From Armatimonadota bacterium (GTDB taxonomy: Bacteria; Armatimonadota; Armatimonadia; Armatimonadales; Armatimonadaceae): a DNA stretch of 20,768 nt. Positions 1 to 6,782 of the stretch are shown one piece after another. A program made the translations under genes and the position numbers. The notes under the pieces are model-generated. The model was given only the letters and a program-made list of their open reading frames with translations, was not told the DNA's origin and did not search any database. The stretch is taken from the NCBI GenBank assembly GCA_014380985.1, contig JACMIU010000479.1, positions 1 to 20,768 of the forward strand, read 5' to 3'. Every line of letters begins with the position of its first letter. Within the stretch, counting starts at the first letter, position 1.

Positions 1-428
1 CCAAACTGCTGTGCTTCGACATCCTGCACGGCTTTTTCACCGAATGGACGGACTACAAAGGCTCGGCGACAAAGAACGGCGATACCGAATCCCTGCAAGC
101 GCGGGTAATGAGCGTCCGCAAAGACGCCAAATACCGCCAGCCGTTCGTGATTAAAATCGACAACGGTGTGGGCGAACCGCTACCCGGCGGCGCGGTGAAA
201 ATGGCGGAAGTGTCCGACTCGCTCACCTTGCTCCTGTCCGAGTGGGACGCCCGCAAGATGGCACTCGCGGTTCTCGATTATGTCCGCGACTGGGAAACGA
301 TCAACTTCCGCAAGCGGCAGGAAGCGCAAACGCAGTTAGTGCCGCTTCCCGGCACGGACAACGGAGATACCGCCGTGGCAACGCCCGCCCTGTCAAAAAA
401 TCGCTACGCCCGCGCTTCGGCGAACTAA
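1..428 (+). CDS. Unrecognised protein, 3' part only
   Basis: The reading frame is open from the left edge (first full codon at base 3) to a TAA at 426-428, giving 141 visible residues. The 5' end lies outside the window, and the internal ATG at 108 is not needed as a start because the frame is open upstream of it. The visible part is hydrophilic, with no membrane segment or recognisable catalytic motif. A central region around KIDNGVGEPLPGG is followed by a helical stretch containing LSEWDARKMALAVLDYV, then a polar tail likely to be disordered. I do not recognise the family. A strong intrinsic terminator lies 29 bases downstream, so this gene ends its transcription unit and is separate from ilvA. 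Confidence 0.7.
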   Translation, partial: KLLCFDILHGFFTEWTDYKGSATKNGDTESLQARVMSVRKDAKYRQPFVIKIDNGVGEPLPGGAVKMAEVSDSLTLLLSEWDARKMALAVLDYVRDWETINFRKRQEAQTQLVPLPGTDNGDTAVATPALSKNRYARASAN

Positions 429-457
429 GCGGCGAATTGCCGGTTTTCCCTTCTAAT

Positions 458-489
458 AAACGCCAAGCCTTGTCGGCTTGGCGTTTTTT
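458..489 (+). terminator. Intrinsic terminator
   Basis: A perfect 10-bp stem, ACGCCAAGCC (460-469) with GGCTTGGCGT (475-484), closes a 5-nt loop TTGTC. It runs into a T-tract at 484-489. Upstream AA at 458-459 can extend pairing into the T-tract. It should end the transcript of the gene at 1-428. Confidence 0.9.
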
Positions 490-507
490 GTTGACGGGCG
501 GTTAAAT
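478..507 (+). promoter_or_regulatory. Putative ilvA promoter overlapping the terminator
   Basis: TTGGCG (478-483) and TTAAAT (502-507) are 18 nt apart, each matching 4 of 6 consensus bases. The -10 ends 7 nt before the ilvA ATG, so the transcript would start at or next to the start codon. The -35 lies inside the right arm of the preceding terminator. The call is weak on sequence quality but fits the spacing seen at other genes in the window. Confidence 0.4.
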
Positions 508-514
508 AGCCGAT

Positions 515-1747
515 ATGAACCACATTCCCCGCAATGTCTCCCTGCTGAATATTCAAGCCGCGTTCCCGTTTCTGTCCGGGCGCGTCAAGCACACGCCGCT
601 GATGGATTCGGGCGGCGTGTCGGGGCGCGTTTCCGCCTCCGTGTCGCTTCGCCTGAAACTCGAAAACCAGCAACGCACCGGCGCGTTCAAACTGCGCGGC
701 GCGACGTGGAAAATCCATTCGCTGACGCCGGAGGAGCGGGCGCGGGGCGTCGTCAGCGCGTCGGCGGGCAACCACGGGCAGGGCGTGGCATTGGCGGCGC
801 GGGATGCCGGAATCGTCGCCACCGTGTTTGTGCCGCGCACCGCGAGTATCGCCAAAATCGCCGCGATGGAAGGCTACGGCGCACTCGTCCGCATGGAGGG
901 CGCGGAGTTCGCCGCCGCCAACGATGCCGCCATGCTTTTCGCGCAAGCCACCGGCGGGACATTTATCCCCGCGTTCGACGACGACGCGGTTATCACCGGG
1001 CAGGGATCGCTCGGACTGGAACTGCTGACGGACGCGCCGAACGTCGAAACCGTGATTCTGCCGATTGGCGGCGGCGGACTGTTCGCCGGAGTCGCCACCG
1101 CCCTGAAGGAAACCAATCCGGCGATTCGGGTAATCGGTGTACAAGCCGAGGGCGCGGACACGGCGGCGCGGTCGTTCGCGGCGGGCAGACTGGTTCCACG
1201 CACCGAACCCGTGGACACAATGGCGGATGGTATCGCCGTGAAGTCGCCTTCGCCGCGCACGTGGGAGTACATCCAGCACTACGCCGACGCCGTGGTCACG
1301 GTCAACGATACGTTTATCGCCGAGTCTGTGCTACTGCTTCTGTCGCGCACGAAAAACTTGGTTGAGCCGAGCGGCGCGGCGAGCCTTGCGGCACTGATGG
1401 CGCACCCGCACTTAGCGCAAGGGCGCACGATTTGCCTTTTGTGCGGCGGCAACTTAGACCTGCGCCTACTCTCCGATTTAATCGAACGTGGACTGATTCG
1501 CACCAACCGGTACTTCCGTTTCATCTCCGCGTGCGGCGACAAACCGGGCGGCTTGGCGTCGCTCCTGACCGAGGTCGCGGCGGGCGGCGGCAACGTAATC
1601 GAGGTGATTCACAACCGGCTTTCGGCATCGGTTCCTTATGGACGGGCAGGCGTGGACTTGCTGGTCGAGGTGCGCGACGAAAAGCACATCACGCACCTGA
1701 CCGAGCGATTGGAAGAAAAAGGCTACCCCGTGACGCGGTTATCGTAA
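515..1747 (+). CDS. ilvA: Threonine ammonia-lyase (threonine dehydratase) with C-terminal ACT domain
   Basis: PLP-dependent fold-type II enzyme expected to deaminate threonine (and serine) to 2-oxobutanoate in the cytosol, feeding isoleucine synthesis or threonine catabolism. The 410-residue length fits the short ilvA/tdcB-like class. The PLP-lysine motif GAFKLRG places the Schiff-base lysine at K59. SAGNHGQG (83-90) is the substrate-binding loop and the tetraglycine phosphate loop is at 185-188. Residues from about 335 onward (FISACGDKPGG...) form a single ACT domain, suggesting allosteric control by an amino acid such as isoleucine or valine. There is no clear Shine-Dalgarno; the start follows a -10-like element by 7 nt. 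The terminator upstream and the separate promoter downstream argue for a monocistronic gene. The family is sure. Whether its role is biosynthetic or catabolic is not decided by the sequence. Confidence 0.93.
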   Translation: MNHIPRNVSLLNIQAAFPFLSGRVKHTPLMDSGGVSGRVSASVSLRLKLENQQRTGAFKLRGATWKIHSLTPEERARGVVSASAGNHGQGVALAARDAGIVATVFVPRTASIAKIAAMEGYGALVRMEGAEFAAANDAAMLFAQATGGTFIPAFDDDAVITGQGSLGLELLTDAPNVETVILPIGGGGLFAGVATALKETNPAIRVIGVQAEGADTAARSFAAGRLVPRTEPVDTMADGIAVKSPSPRTWEYIQHYADAVVTVNDTFIAESVLLLLSRTKNLVEPSGAASLAALMAHPHLAQGRTICLLCGGNLDLRLLSDLIERGLIRTNRYFRFISACGDKPGGLASLLTEVAAGGGNVIEVIHNRLSASVPYGRAGVDLLVEVRDEKHITHLTERLEEKGYPVTRLS

Positions 1748-1756
1748 ACGTATCTT

Positions 1757-1784
1757 TTGTTTCCCCCGTCGGGCGCGATACAAT
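1757..1784 (+). promoter_or_regulatory. Nudix gene promoter (leaderless)
   Basis: TTGTTT (1757-1762), a 16-nt spacer and TACAAT (1779-1784, 5 of 6 consensus). The -10 is followed by 7 nt and then ATG at 1792, so transcription should begin at the start codon. The in-frame ATG at 1783 overlaps the -10 and so is unlikely to be the start. Confidence 0.6.
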
Positions 1785-1791
1785 GGAACCT

Positions 1792-2379
1792 ATGGCGACA
1801 CTACGCAAACCGACGCGGCGCGGCGACACGATTCTTCCGGCGGGGGCGTGGCACGTTTGCGATACCACGTGGGGCGAATCACAGCGCGTTCGACTTGTCA
1901 CCGGGGCGATGAGTTTAGTGGACGCGCCAGAGCGGGTGCGCTCGATTCACGCCGTGGGCTTCCTGCGCGGCACGGTCGAGGGCGAAGAGGCGCAGGTGCT
2001 TCTGGTGCAGAATCAGGACGGCTCGTACACGTTCCCCGGCGGACGCCTCGAAGGCACGGAAACGTCCGCCGAAGCACTGCGCCGCGAAGTGTGGGAGGAA
2101 GCCCGCGCCACGCTTTTGCCCGGCGACGCTCCCGTCGCCGCCACGCGCATCGAGTTCCTAAACCGCGTTCCCGGCAGGATTCACCGCGTCCATCCGTCGT
2201 ATCTGCTCTGGGTGGTCGCCGAAATCGCGTCGCTATCCGACGAAGCGTGTATTGACCCCGCGCCGAATGGCGTGGTCGGTCGGCGCGTCGTCAGCGTGTC
2301 CGATGCCCGCGCCTTGCTGTCCGCGCCCGCCTCGCTCGTCTTAGACGCCGCACTCGCCATGCGGAAGGGAGGGGATTAA
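1792..2379 (+). CDS. Nudix hydrolase family protein
   Basis: Cytosolic hydrolase of the Nudix superfamily, which cleaves nucleoside-diphosphate-linked compounds using a divalent metal; the substrate cannot be read from sequence. The 195-residue protein has an N-terminal region of about 50 residues of unclear fold, then the Nudix fold. The box fits G-x5-E-x7-REUxEE: G84, E90, R98, E99, E102 and E103 are all present. The last part of the box is degenerate, with Ala-Arg-Ala where xGU is expected. The start at 1792 was chosen because the -10 element overlaps the alternative ATG at 1783; a much longer upstream frame exists but lies inside ilvA. It is 44 nt downstream of ilvA with its own promoter. 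The stop codon is the left end of a perfect hairpin shared with the ubiX leader. Confidence 0.85.
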   Translation: MATLRKPTRRGDTILPAGAWHVCDTTWGESQRVRLVTGAMSLVDAPERVRSIHAVGFLRGTVEGEEAQVLLVQNQDGSYTFPGGRLEGTETSAEALRREVWEEARATLLPGDAPVAATRIEFLNRVPGRIHRVHPSYLLWVVAEIASLSDEACIDPAPNGVVGRRVVSVSDARALLSAPASLVLDAALAMRKGGD

Positions 2380-2413
2380 CCGCCAAGACGCCAAGTCAGG
2401 CGTCTTGGCGGTT
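2378..2413 (+). repeat. Perfect 15-bp inverted repeat between Nudix and ubiX
   Basis: AACCGCCAAGACGCC (2378-2392) and its exact complement GGCGTCTTGGCGGTT (2399-2413) enclose a 6-nt loop AAGTCA. The left arm begins inside the TAA stop of the Nudix gene and the right arm ends 8 nt before the ubiX ATG. There is no T-tract on the + strand (CC then a run of A follows), so it is not a standard terminator. It also contains the direct repeat CGCCAAGA/CGCCAAGT, a style common in small dispersed palindromic elements. Confidence 0.85.
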
Positions 2414-2421
2414 CCAAAAAA

Positions 2422-3030
2422 ATGAGCGAACACGAAAAGCGGTTGGTGGTGGCGATTACCGGAGCGTCCGGCGCGGTATATGCCGTGCGCTTTTTGCGCC
2501 AAGCCGTGCGCTACTACGATGAAATCTACGTAACCATGAGCCGGAACGCAGCGGCGGTGCTACTAACCGAAATGGACATTCGGATGAGCGAACCGCCCGT
2601 AGGAAGCGATTTAACCGGCTTCGACGCGCCGCAGATTCGCTTTTGTCGCCCCGGTGATTTCTTCACGCCGCCCGCGTCGGGGTCGTTTCGCCACGCCGGA
2701 ATGGTGATAATCCCTTGCTCGATGGGAACCGCCGGGCGAATCGCAAACGGCATCAGCGACGATTTAACGACACGCGCCGCTGACGTTTGTTTGAAAGAAG
2801 GGCGCAAACTGATTTTGGTCGCCCGCGAAACACCGCTGAACCTGATTCACCTGCGAAACCTGACGCAACTATCCGAGGCGGGCGCGACGATTCTACCCGC
2901 CGTACCCGCGTTCTACACTAAACCGCAGACGATAGAGGATTTGGTAGACACCGTGGTCGCCCGCGTCCTGCAAAACTTAGGCGTTCCGCAGGACGTAATG
3001 GTCGAATGGCAAACCGGTGAACCGACCTAA
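2422..3030 (+). CDS. ubiX: Flavin prenyltransferase UbiX
   Basis: UbiX joins a dimethylallyl unit to FMN to make prenylated FMN, the cofactor of UbiD-type reversible decarboxylases. The 202-residue length fits the family. The N-terminal Rossmann-like GASG motif (14-17) binds flavin phosphate. IIPCSMGTAGRIANGISDDL matches the conserved core, and RETPLNLIHLRN matches the conserved phosphate/prenyl-binding segment near the C-terminus. No UbiD partner lies in the window. There is no Shine-Dalgarno: the ATG follows an A-run 8 nt after a strong hairpin, so translation may depend on the A-rich leader or on coupling with the Nudix gene 42 nt upstream. It converges with the next gene; the stop codons overlap. 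Confidence 0.94.
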   Translation: MSEHEKRLVVAITGASGAVYAVRFLRQAVRYYDEIYVTMSRNAAAVLLTEMDIRMSEPPVGSDLTGFDAPQIRFCRPGDFFTPPASGSFRHAGMVIIPCSMGTAGRIANGISDDLTTRAADVCLKEGRKLILVARETPLNLIHLRNLTQLSEAGATILPAVPAFYTKPQTIEDLVDTVVARVLQNLGVPQDVMVEWQTGEPT

Positions 3031-3437
3031 AGGTTTTTTTCCAAAACCTCAATCAAGCCGTCGGTGCGCTCCTTGACGTTGTCGGCGTTCGTGACCGGCT
3101 CATGATCCAGCGTCAGCGTTTTGTCATGCAAACTCGACCAGCGGTCGCCGTAGTACGCGCCGGTCGTGTTCTGAATCACGATTTTCTGGACGCCCTCTCT
3201 GAGAGCGTCTCGCCCCATGTCGTCGCGGCAAATGCTTTTAAGCGCGTCAATCAGCGGCGTAAAATACACCTTTGTCCACGTTTCGTCATACGAACCGGCG
3301 TAGCCGTCCGTCGCCAGCGTGTCCCATTTGACTTCAAGTGGGATTTCGGTTTGGGCGGCTTCCTGTACCTGTTTTAGCAGGAGTGGGTATCGGTCGTCTT
3401 GGTACGCTTTCGCGGCGCGTCGTTCGGCAAGTCCCAT
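3027..3437 (-). CDS. Conserved-looking small cytosolic protein, unknown function
   Basis: A 136-residue soluble protein with no signal peptide or membrane segment. I recall similar sequences as uncharacterised proteins but cannot name the family. It is charged and appears mostly helical, with a compact central region (VKWDTLATDGYAGSY, then VYFTPLIDALKSICRDDMGR) and a tail around DNVKERTDGLIEVL. The start ATG is preceded by an AAGGAAA-type ribosome site with AGGA 10 nt away, and by a possible TAAACT -10 at 3476-3481. Its stop overlaps the ubiX stop tail to tail. The secreted-protein gene upstream on the same strand ends 76 nt away. Codon use and the good ribosome site make it likely to be real, but no function can be assigned. 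Confidence 0.75.
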   Translation of the reverse strand: MGLAERRAAKAYQDDRYPLLLKQVQEAAQTEIPLEVKWDTLATDGYAGSYDETWTKVYFTPLIDALKSICRDDMGRDALREGVQKIVIQNTTGAYYGDRWSSLHDKTLTLDHEPVTNADNVKERTDGLIEVLEKNL

Positions 3438-3513
3438 GATGATTGTTTCCTTTTGTTGGGGTCAGAATTGCCGGTAGTTTACCCGCCAAAGCGCGGAAAC
3501 GAACCCCGCGTCG

Positions 3514-4077
3514 TTACTTTTTTTTCGACGCCGCCCGCCGCTCCACGACTCTCGCGCCTCCTTGGTAGACGTAGGTGACGGGGGGCGGTGGCTTAAAACC
3601 CGGCTCCTGCGCCCGGTAGTTCGGGTAGAAGCCGGGGAATGTCATTCGCAAGCCCTTGCCATCCGCCATTACCGTGGGAATATCCGAACAATCGCCAAAC
3701 TCCTCCGTGAGCGTGACCTTGCCGTCCTCCTTGATATGCACGACGCGAAACAACGCGGGGCAAGCGTTTCCGCCCTGTGCAGTGCTGAGTACTACGGTAT
3801 CGCCAAATGCATACTGCGAATTATAGGAGTACACGTGAACGTCCATCACTTCTTTGATTATGCCGATGCGCTTCTTGCCGAGAAACACGCTCCACACCTG
3901 CCCGGTAAAGTCTGAGCCGCGCTTGCCGGAATGCCGAATGGTCAGATCGCCGCCGATGGTGGAAACGGTTTGTAAGACCACGCTCTTATCGGGCTGTTGC
4001 GACAATGCCGACTGTGCGGCAAAACCCGCACCTACGGTTAGCGCGGCAAGTAAAACAAAAAACAAATTGGTTCGCAT
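3514..4077 (-). CDS. Secreted protein of unknown function
   Basis: A 187-residue protein with a clear Sec signal peptide: MRTN, a hydrophobic core LFFVLLAALTVGAGFA, and likely cleavage near AQSA-LSQ around residue 25. The mature part looks beta-rich (for example VLQTVSTIGGDLTIRHSG and KVTLTEEFGD). It contains two cysteines (in NACPALF and GDCSD) that could form a disulfide outside the cytoplasm. The C-terminus is proline-rich (GFKPPPPVTY) and ends in a basic lysine tail. I do not recognise the family. It starts 15 nt after the argS stop on the same strand but has its own TACAAT element 5 nt before the ATG and no ribosome site, so it is probably transcribed separately as a leaderless message. 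Confidence 0.75.
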   Translation of the reverse strand: MRTNLFFVLLAALTVGAGFAAQSALSQQPDKSVVLQTVSTIGGDLTIRHSGKRGSDFTGQVWSVFLGKKRIGIIKEVMDVHVYSYNSQYAFGDTVVLSTAQGGNACPALFRVVHIKEDGKVTLTEEFGDCSDIPTVMADGKGLRMTFPGFYPNYRAQEPGFKPPPPVTYVYQGGARVVERRAASKKK

Positions 4078-4082
4078 ACCCG

Positions 4083-4088
4083 ATTGTA
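4083..4088 (-). promoter_or_regulatory. -10 element of the secreted-protein gene
   Basis: On the minus strand this reads TACAAT and lies 5 nt before the ATG at 4077. It sits in the 15-nt gap after the argS stop codon, so any upstream promoter sequence is within the end of argS. No good -35 is visible. Confidence 0.5.
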
Positions 4089-4092
4089 CCCG

Positions 4093-5838
4093 CTACATCC
4101 GCTCCGGCACGCGAATACCAAGCAAGGCAAGCCCGTTTTTTAAGCCCTGTGCGGTCGCCGCAACTAACGCCAGCCGAGCCGCCTTCAGTTCCTCGATCGG
4201 CGCGGTCAGCACCGGGCATTTGTCGTAAAATCGCCCAAACTCCTTTGCCAGCGTATATGTCCATTCGGCGACAATCGCGGGCGAAAACTTATCGCCCGCG
4301 TCGCGTACCGACTGCGGGAGCCGCGCCAACTGTTTTAGCACTGCTTGCTCCTCCGGTTCCATCAACAGCGTTGCGTTCGCATTTCCCGTCTCGCCCGCTT
4401 TTCGCAAAATGCTACGACAACGAGCATACATATACTGGTTATACGTTGCCGTGTTGCCATTGAGCGCGAGCATTTTGTCCCAATCGAACGCGATATTGCG
4501 ATCGGTTCCTTGATACAGGTCGGAGTAAATCACCGCGCCAATGCCCAGAATCTCGCTGACACCGGTGATTTCGGATTCGGATACCTCGCTTCTGCCGCCC
4601 GCTATCTGTTCGCGCATCACCGCTTCGGCGCGTACCGCCGCTTCGTCCAAAATCTCGTCGGCGAAAATCACCTCGCCTTTGCGGGTGCGAAACCGGTCGC
4701 CGTCCGCTTTTGTCACCATGCCGAACGGAATATGCACCGACCGGTCGGCGATTTCCGCGTAGCCCATGCGCCGCGCTATCTCGAACACCTGCTGAAAATG
4801 GAGCCGTTGCTCCGCGCCGACCACGTAGATATTTCGCGCCGGGTGGTATTCGTTCCACCGATAGAGCAAGGTCGCCAAGTCCCGCGTTTGGTACAGCGTT
4901 CCGCCATCGGTTTTGCGGAGCAGACACGATGGCAGTTTATCGTCGAAATCAATTGCCACAGGACCGCCCGGTTCCACCATAGCGACGCCCTTATCAACTG
5001 CCTCCTGAATCACGGCATCCAGCACCGGCTCAAAGAAACTTTCGCCGACCTGCGTATCGAAGGTAATGTCAAGGCGCGAGTAGGTTTTCTCGAACTCAGC
5101 GAGCGAGAGCGTGATGATGCGACCCCACGTTTCCCGCGCCCACGGATCGCCTTCCTCCAATTTACGGAACCATGCCCTCGCTGCATCCTTGATGGTTGGG
5201 TCGGTTTCCGCCGCCGTGTTGATGTCGGCGTAGATTTTCATCAGCGCGGCAACCGGGTCGGGGTCATCCCACGGCGCAAGATTATTGTCATGAATCGCGG
5301 CAAGGATATAGCCAAACTGCGTTCCCCAGTCGCCCAAGTGATTGTCACCGACCACGGTGTATCCCAATGCCTTCAGGATTAGATACAGTGAGTGACCGAT
5401 AACGGTAGTGCGTAAACTGCCGACATGCAGTTTTTTGGCGATATTGGGGGACGAGTATTCGACAATCACGGTGTCTCCCGCGCCAATAGTTTTGTCCTCG
5501 CCATAGGAATCGACCCGTGCCGCGACGCTTTCCAGCACGGCGGATGCAAACGCTTCGGGGCGAACGGCGAAGTTTACGAATCCGCCCGCGGCTTCCACCG
5601 TGGCGAGGAGAGAGTCCGGTGCAAGCGTCACTGCGTCCGCTATCTGCCTGGCGAACACCGGCGGGGCAACCCCGGCGACTTTCGCGGCGGCGAACACGGG
5701 AAAGGCCAAATCCGCCGGTACATTCGCTTTCGGTTCGGCAAGCGTCACGGCGTCGGCGGCAACCAAACCGGTTGCCGCAAGCACGGCGGTGGCTTCGGTG
5801 CGAAGCCGGTCAAAAGGGTAGGGCGAGGGAGTGTCCAT
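4093..5838 (-). CDS. argS: Arginyl-tRNA synthetase
   Basis: Class I aminoacyl-tRNA synthetase charging tRNA-Arg in the cytosol. The 581-residue protein has an N-terminal additional domain (about 1-100), then the Rossmann catalytic core with SPNIAKKLHVGS (130-141), NHLGDWGTQFG (166-176) and VVGAEQRLHFQQVF (340-353). A KMSK-equivalent loop spans about 373-390 (GMVTKADGDRFRTRKG). The C-terminal part from about 465 is the helical DALR anticodon-binding domain. The HIGH-type motif reads HVGS rather than HVGH. The ATG at 5838 is preceded by TACGAT ending 6 nt away inside a perfect palindrome, with no ribosome site, which suggests a leaderless message with possible repressor control. It lies 32 nt downstream of the Rpn-like gene on the same strand. 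Confidence 0.96.
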   Translation of the reverse strand: MDTPSPYPFDRLRTEATAVLAATGLVAADAVTLAEPKANVPADLAFPVFAAAKVAGVAPPVFARQIADAVTLAPDSLLATVEAAGGFVNFAVRPEAFASAVLESVAARVDSYGEDKTIGAGDTVIVEYSSPNIAKKLHVGSLRTTVIGHSLYLILKALGYTVVGDNHLGDWGTQFGYILAAIHDNNLAPWDDPDPVAALMKIYADINTAAETDPTIKDAARAWFRKLEEGDPWARETWGRIITLSLAEFEKTYSRLDITFDTQVGESFFEPVLDAVIQEAVDKGVAMVEPGGPVAIDFDDKLPSCLLRKTDGGTLYQTRDLATLLYRWNEYHPARNIYVVGAEQRLHFQQVFEIARRMGYAEIADRSVHIPFGMVTKADGDRFRTRKGEVIFADEILDEAAVRAEAVMREQIAGGRSEVSESEITGVSEILGIGAVIYSDLYQGTDRNIAFDWDKMLALNGNTATYNQYMYARCRSILRKAGETGNANATLLMEPEEQAVLKQLARLPQSVRDAGDKFSPAIVAEWTYTLAKEFGRFYDKCPVLTAPIEELKAARLALVAATAQGLKNGLALLGIRVPERM

Positions 5839-5842
5839 ACAC

Positions 5843-5859
5843 CTATCGTATCACGATAG
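5843..5859 (-). promoter_or_regulatory. argS promoter with operator-like palindrome
   Basis: CTATCGT and ACGATAG form a perfect 7-bp inverted repeat with a 3-nt spacer (5843-5859). On the minus strand the right half contains an extended -10, TG-A-TACGAT (TACGAT at 5845-5850), ending 6 nt before the argS ATG. A protein bound to the palindrome would block the -10. No convincing -35 is seen, consistent with an extended -10 promoter. Confidence 0.55.
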
Positions 5860-5870
5860 TTTCACCCACT

Positions 5871-6776
5871 TTATGCCGACGCCAATAGTTCGTCCCATGT
5901 TTCCACCGCAAGCAACTGGTCTTCCAACGCTTCGAGTTCGGCAAGCGCGGTCACGGCGTCCAACCGCGCCACGATTTTCTTGCCCGGCGTACCGAACCGT
6001 TTTGTCCCGATACGAAGCACCGACTGACGCAAGCCTTGCTCCAGGCCTTGCTCCAAGCCTTGCTTCAAACCTTCTTCGCGTCCTTCTCTAAGGATCGCCT
6101 GAAATGTACTGGATTCTCTCATTCTGCTCACCTTTCTCATGAGTAATTGGGCAAAATCTTCATCATGTCTGCCCCCGAACAAAACATAGGTTGCTGCCCA
6201 AAAATCGTTCGCCGCCGTGTCGGTCAGCCGTTTGTCGGTAACGGCTTCCTCAATGATTTGTGTCATGCGCTCGATGAGCGCGGGCAACTGCGCGTCGGCG
6301 ATTTTGCCCGTGGGCGCGAACGCCATCAGCCCAAATCCGGCTTCGATAAACCGTTCCGGTTCGATTTGCCACGTGCGTATCACCTCGTATTCAAAAGTGC
6401 AGACGCGTTTCTTACTTGGCAATGCCCGTTCCAGTGTGCCGGTAAGCGCGGGCGAATCTGCTTTCTGATTCAGTAGCACCAACACACTCCAGAAAACCAG
6501 CCCGGCTCGCTCCGACGCTAACGCATTATACGCGCAAAGCCGTGCTGGAAGTTCGCTCCCATGATGCCCCGATTCAAACTCGAAATGTAGTCCGAAAGGA
6601 GAATCGCCGTCAACACGAAGTAACCCGTCGGTCGCGGCGGACACGACCGACACGTCGGTATCCAGAACCGTGACCGGCGCGTCGAACGGCGGCAGATTCA
6701 GAAACCGTAGCCAATCCTGCGGATTCGTGCCGAGTAACGTTCGTACCGCCGCGTCGTAGGGCTTGCCTTTGCTCAC
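5871..6776 (-). CDS. Rpn-like PD-(D/E)XK nuclease/transposase-family protein
   Basis: A 301-residue protein resembling the Rpn (recombination-promoting nuclease) group, DNA endonuclease-like proteins with a PD-(D/E)XK core that are often abundant in multiple copies. The candidate active site is D50 (in ATDGLLRV) with E66 and E68 in LHFEFES; the usual Glu-x-Lys/Gln reads Glu-x-Glu here. Residues 72-85 (GSELPARLCAYNAL) match the helix that follows the core. The C-terminal third carries the REGREEGL...GLEQGLEQGL tract (about 230-250) typical of this group, encoded by a 12-bp tandem repeat, followed by a helical tail. It starts 6 nt after the parB stop, so the two are surely co-transcribed. No flanking inverted repeats or target duplications were seen, so it is not evidently mobile. 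Confidence 0.8.
   Translation of the reverse strand: MSKGKPYDAAVRTLLGTNPQDWLRFLNLPPFDAPVTVLDTDVSVVSAATDGLLRVDGDSPFGLHFEFESGHHGSELPARLCAYNALASERAGLVFWSVLVLLNQKADSPALTGTLERALPSKKRVCTFEYEVIRTWQIEPERFIEAGFGLMAFAPTGKIADAQLPALIERMTQIIEEAVTDKRLTDTAANDFWAATYVLFGGRHDEDFAQLLMRKVSRMRESSTFQAILREGREEGLKQGLEQGLEQGLRQSVLRIGTKRFGTPGKKIVARLDAVTALAELEALEDQLLAVETWDELLASA
6030..6077 (-). repeat. Four 12-bp tandem repeats inside the Rpn-like gene
   Basis: Four consecutive units (plus-strand CAAGCCTTGCTC, CAGGCCTTGCTC, CAAGCCTTGCTT, CAAACCTTCTTC) at 6030, 6042, 6054 and 6066. On the coding strand each encodes a Glu/Lys-Glu/Gln-Gly-Leu unit at residues 234-249. The 12-bp period keeps frame, so copy number could vary without breaking the gene. 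Confidence 0.9.
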
Positions 6777-6782
6777 GCCCGC

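Noticed and set aside
425..1279. 284-residue minus-strand frame opposite ilvA
   Set aside because: Arg-rich, low-complexity translation typical of a shadow of a GC-rich gene; ilvA on the other strand is unmistakable.
4345..5382. 345-residue plus-strand frame opposite argS
   Set aside because: Antisense shadow of argS, with no recognisable domain.
5871..6776. Active insertion sequence
   Set aside because: The Rpn-like protein is of a nuclease/transposase-related family, but no terminal inverted repeats or target duplications flank it and it sits in an operon with parB.
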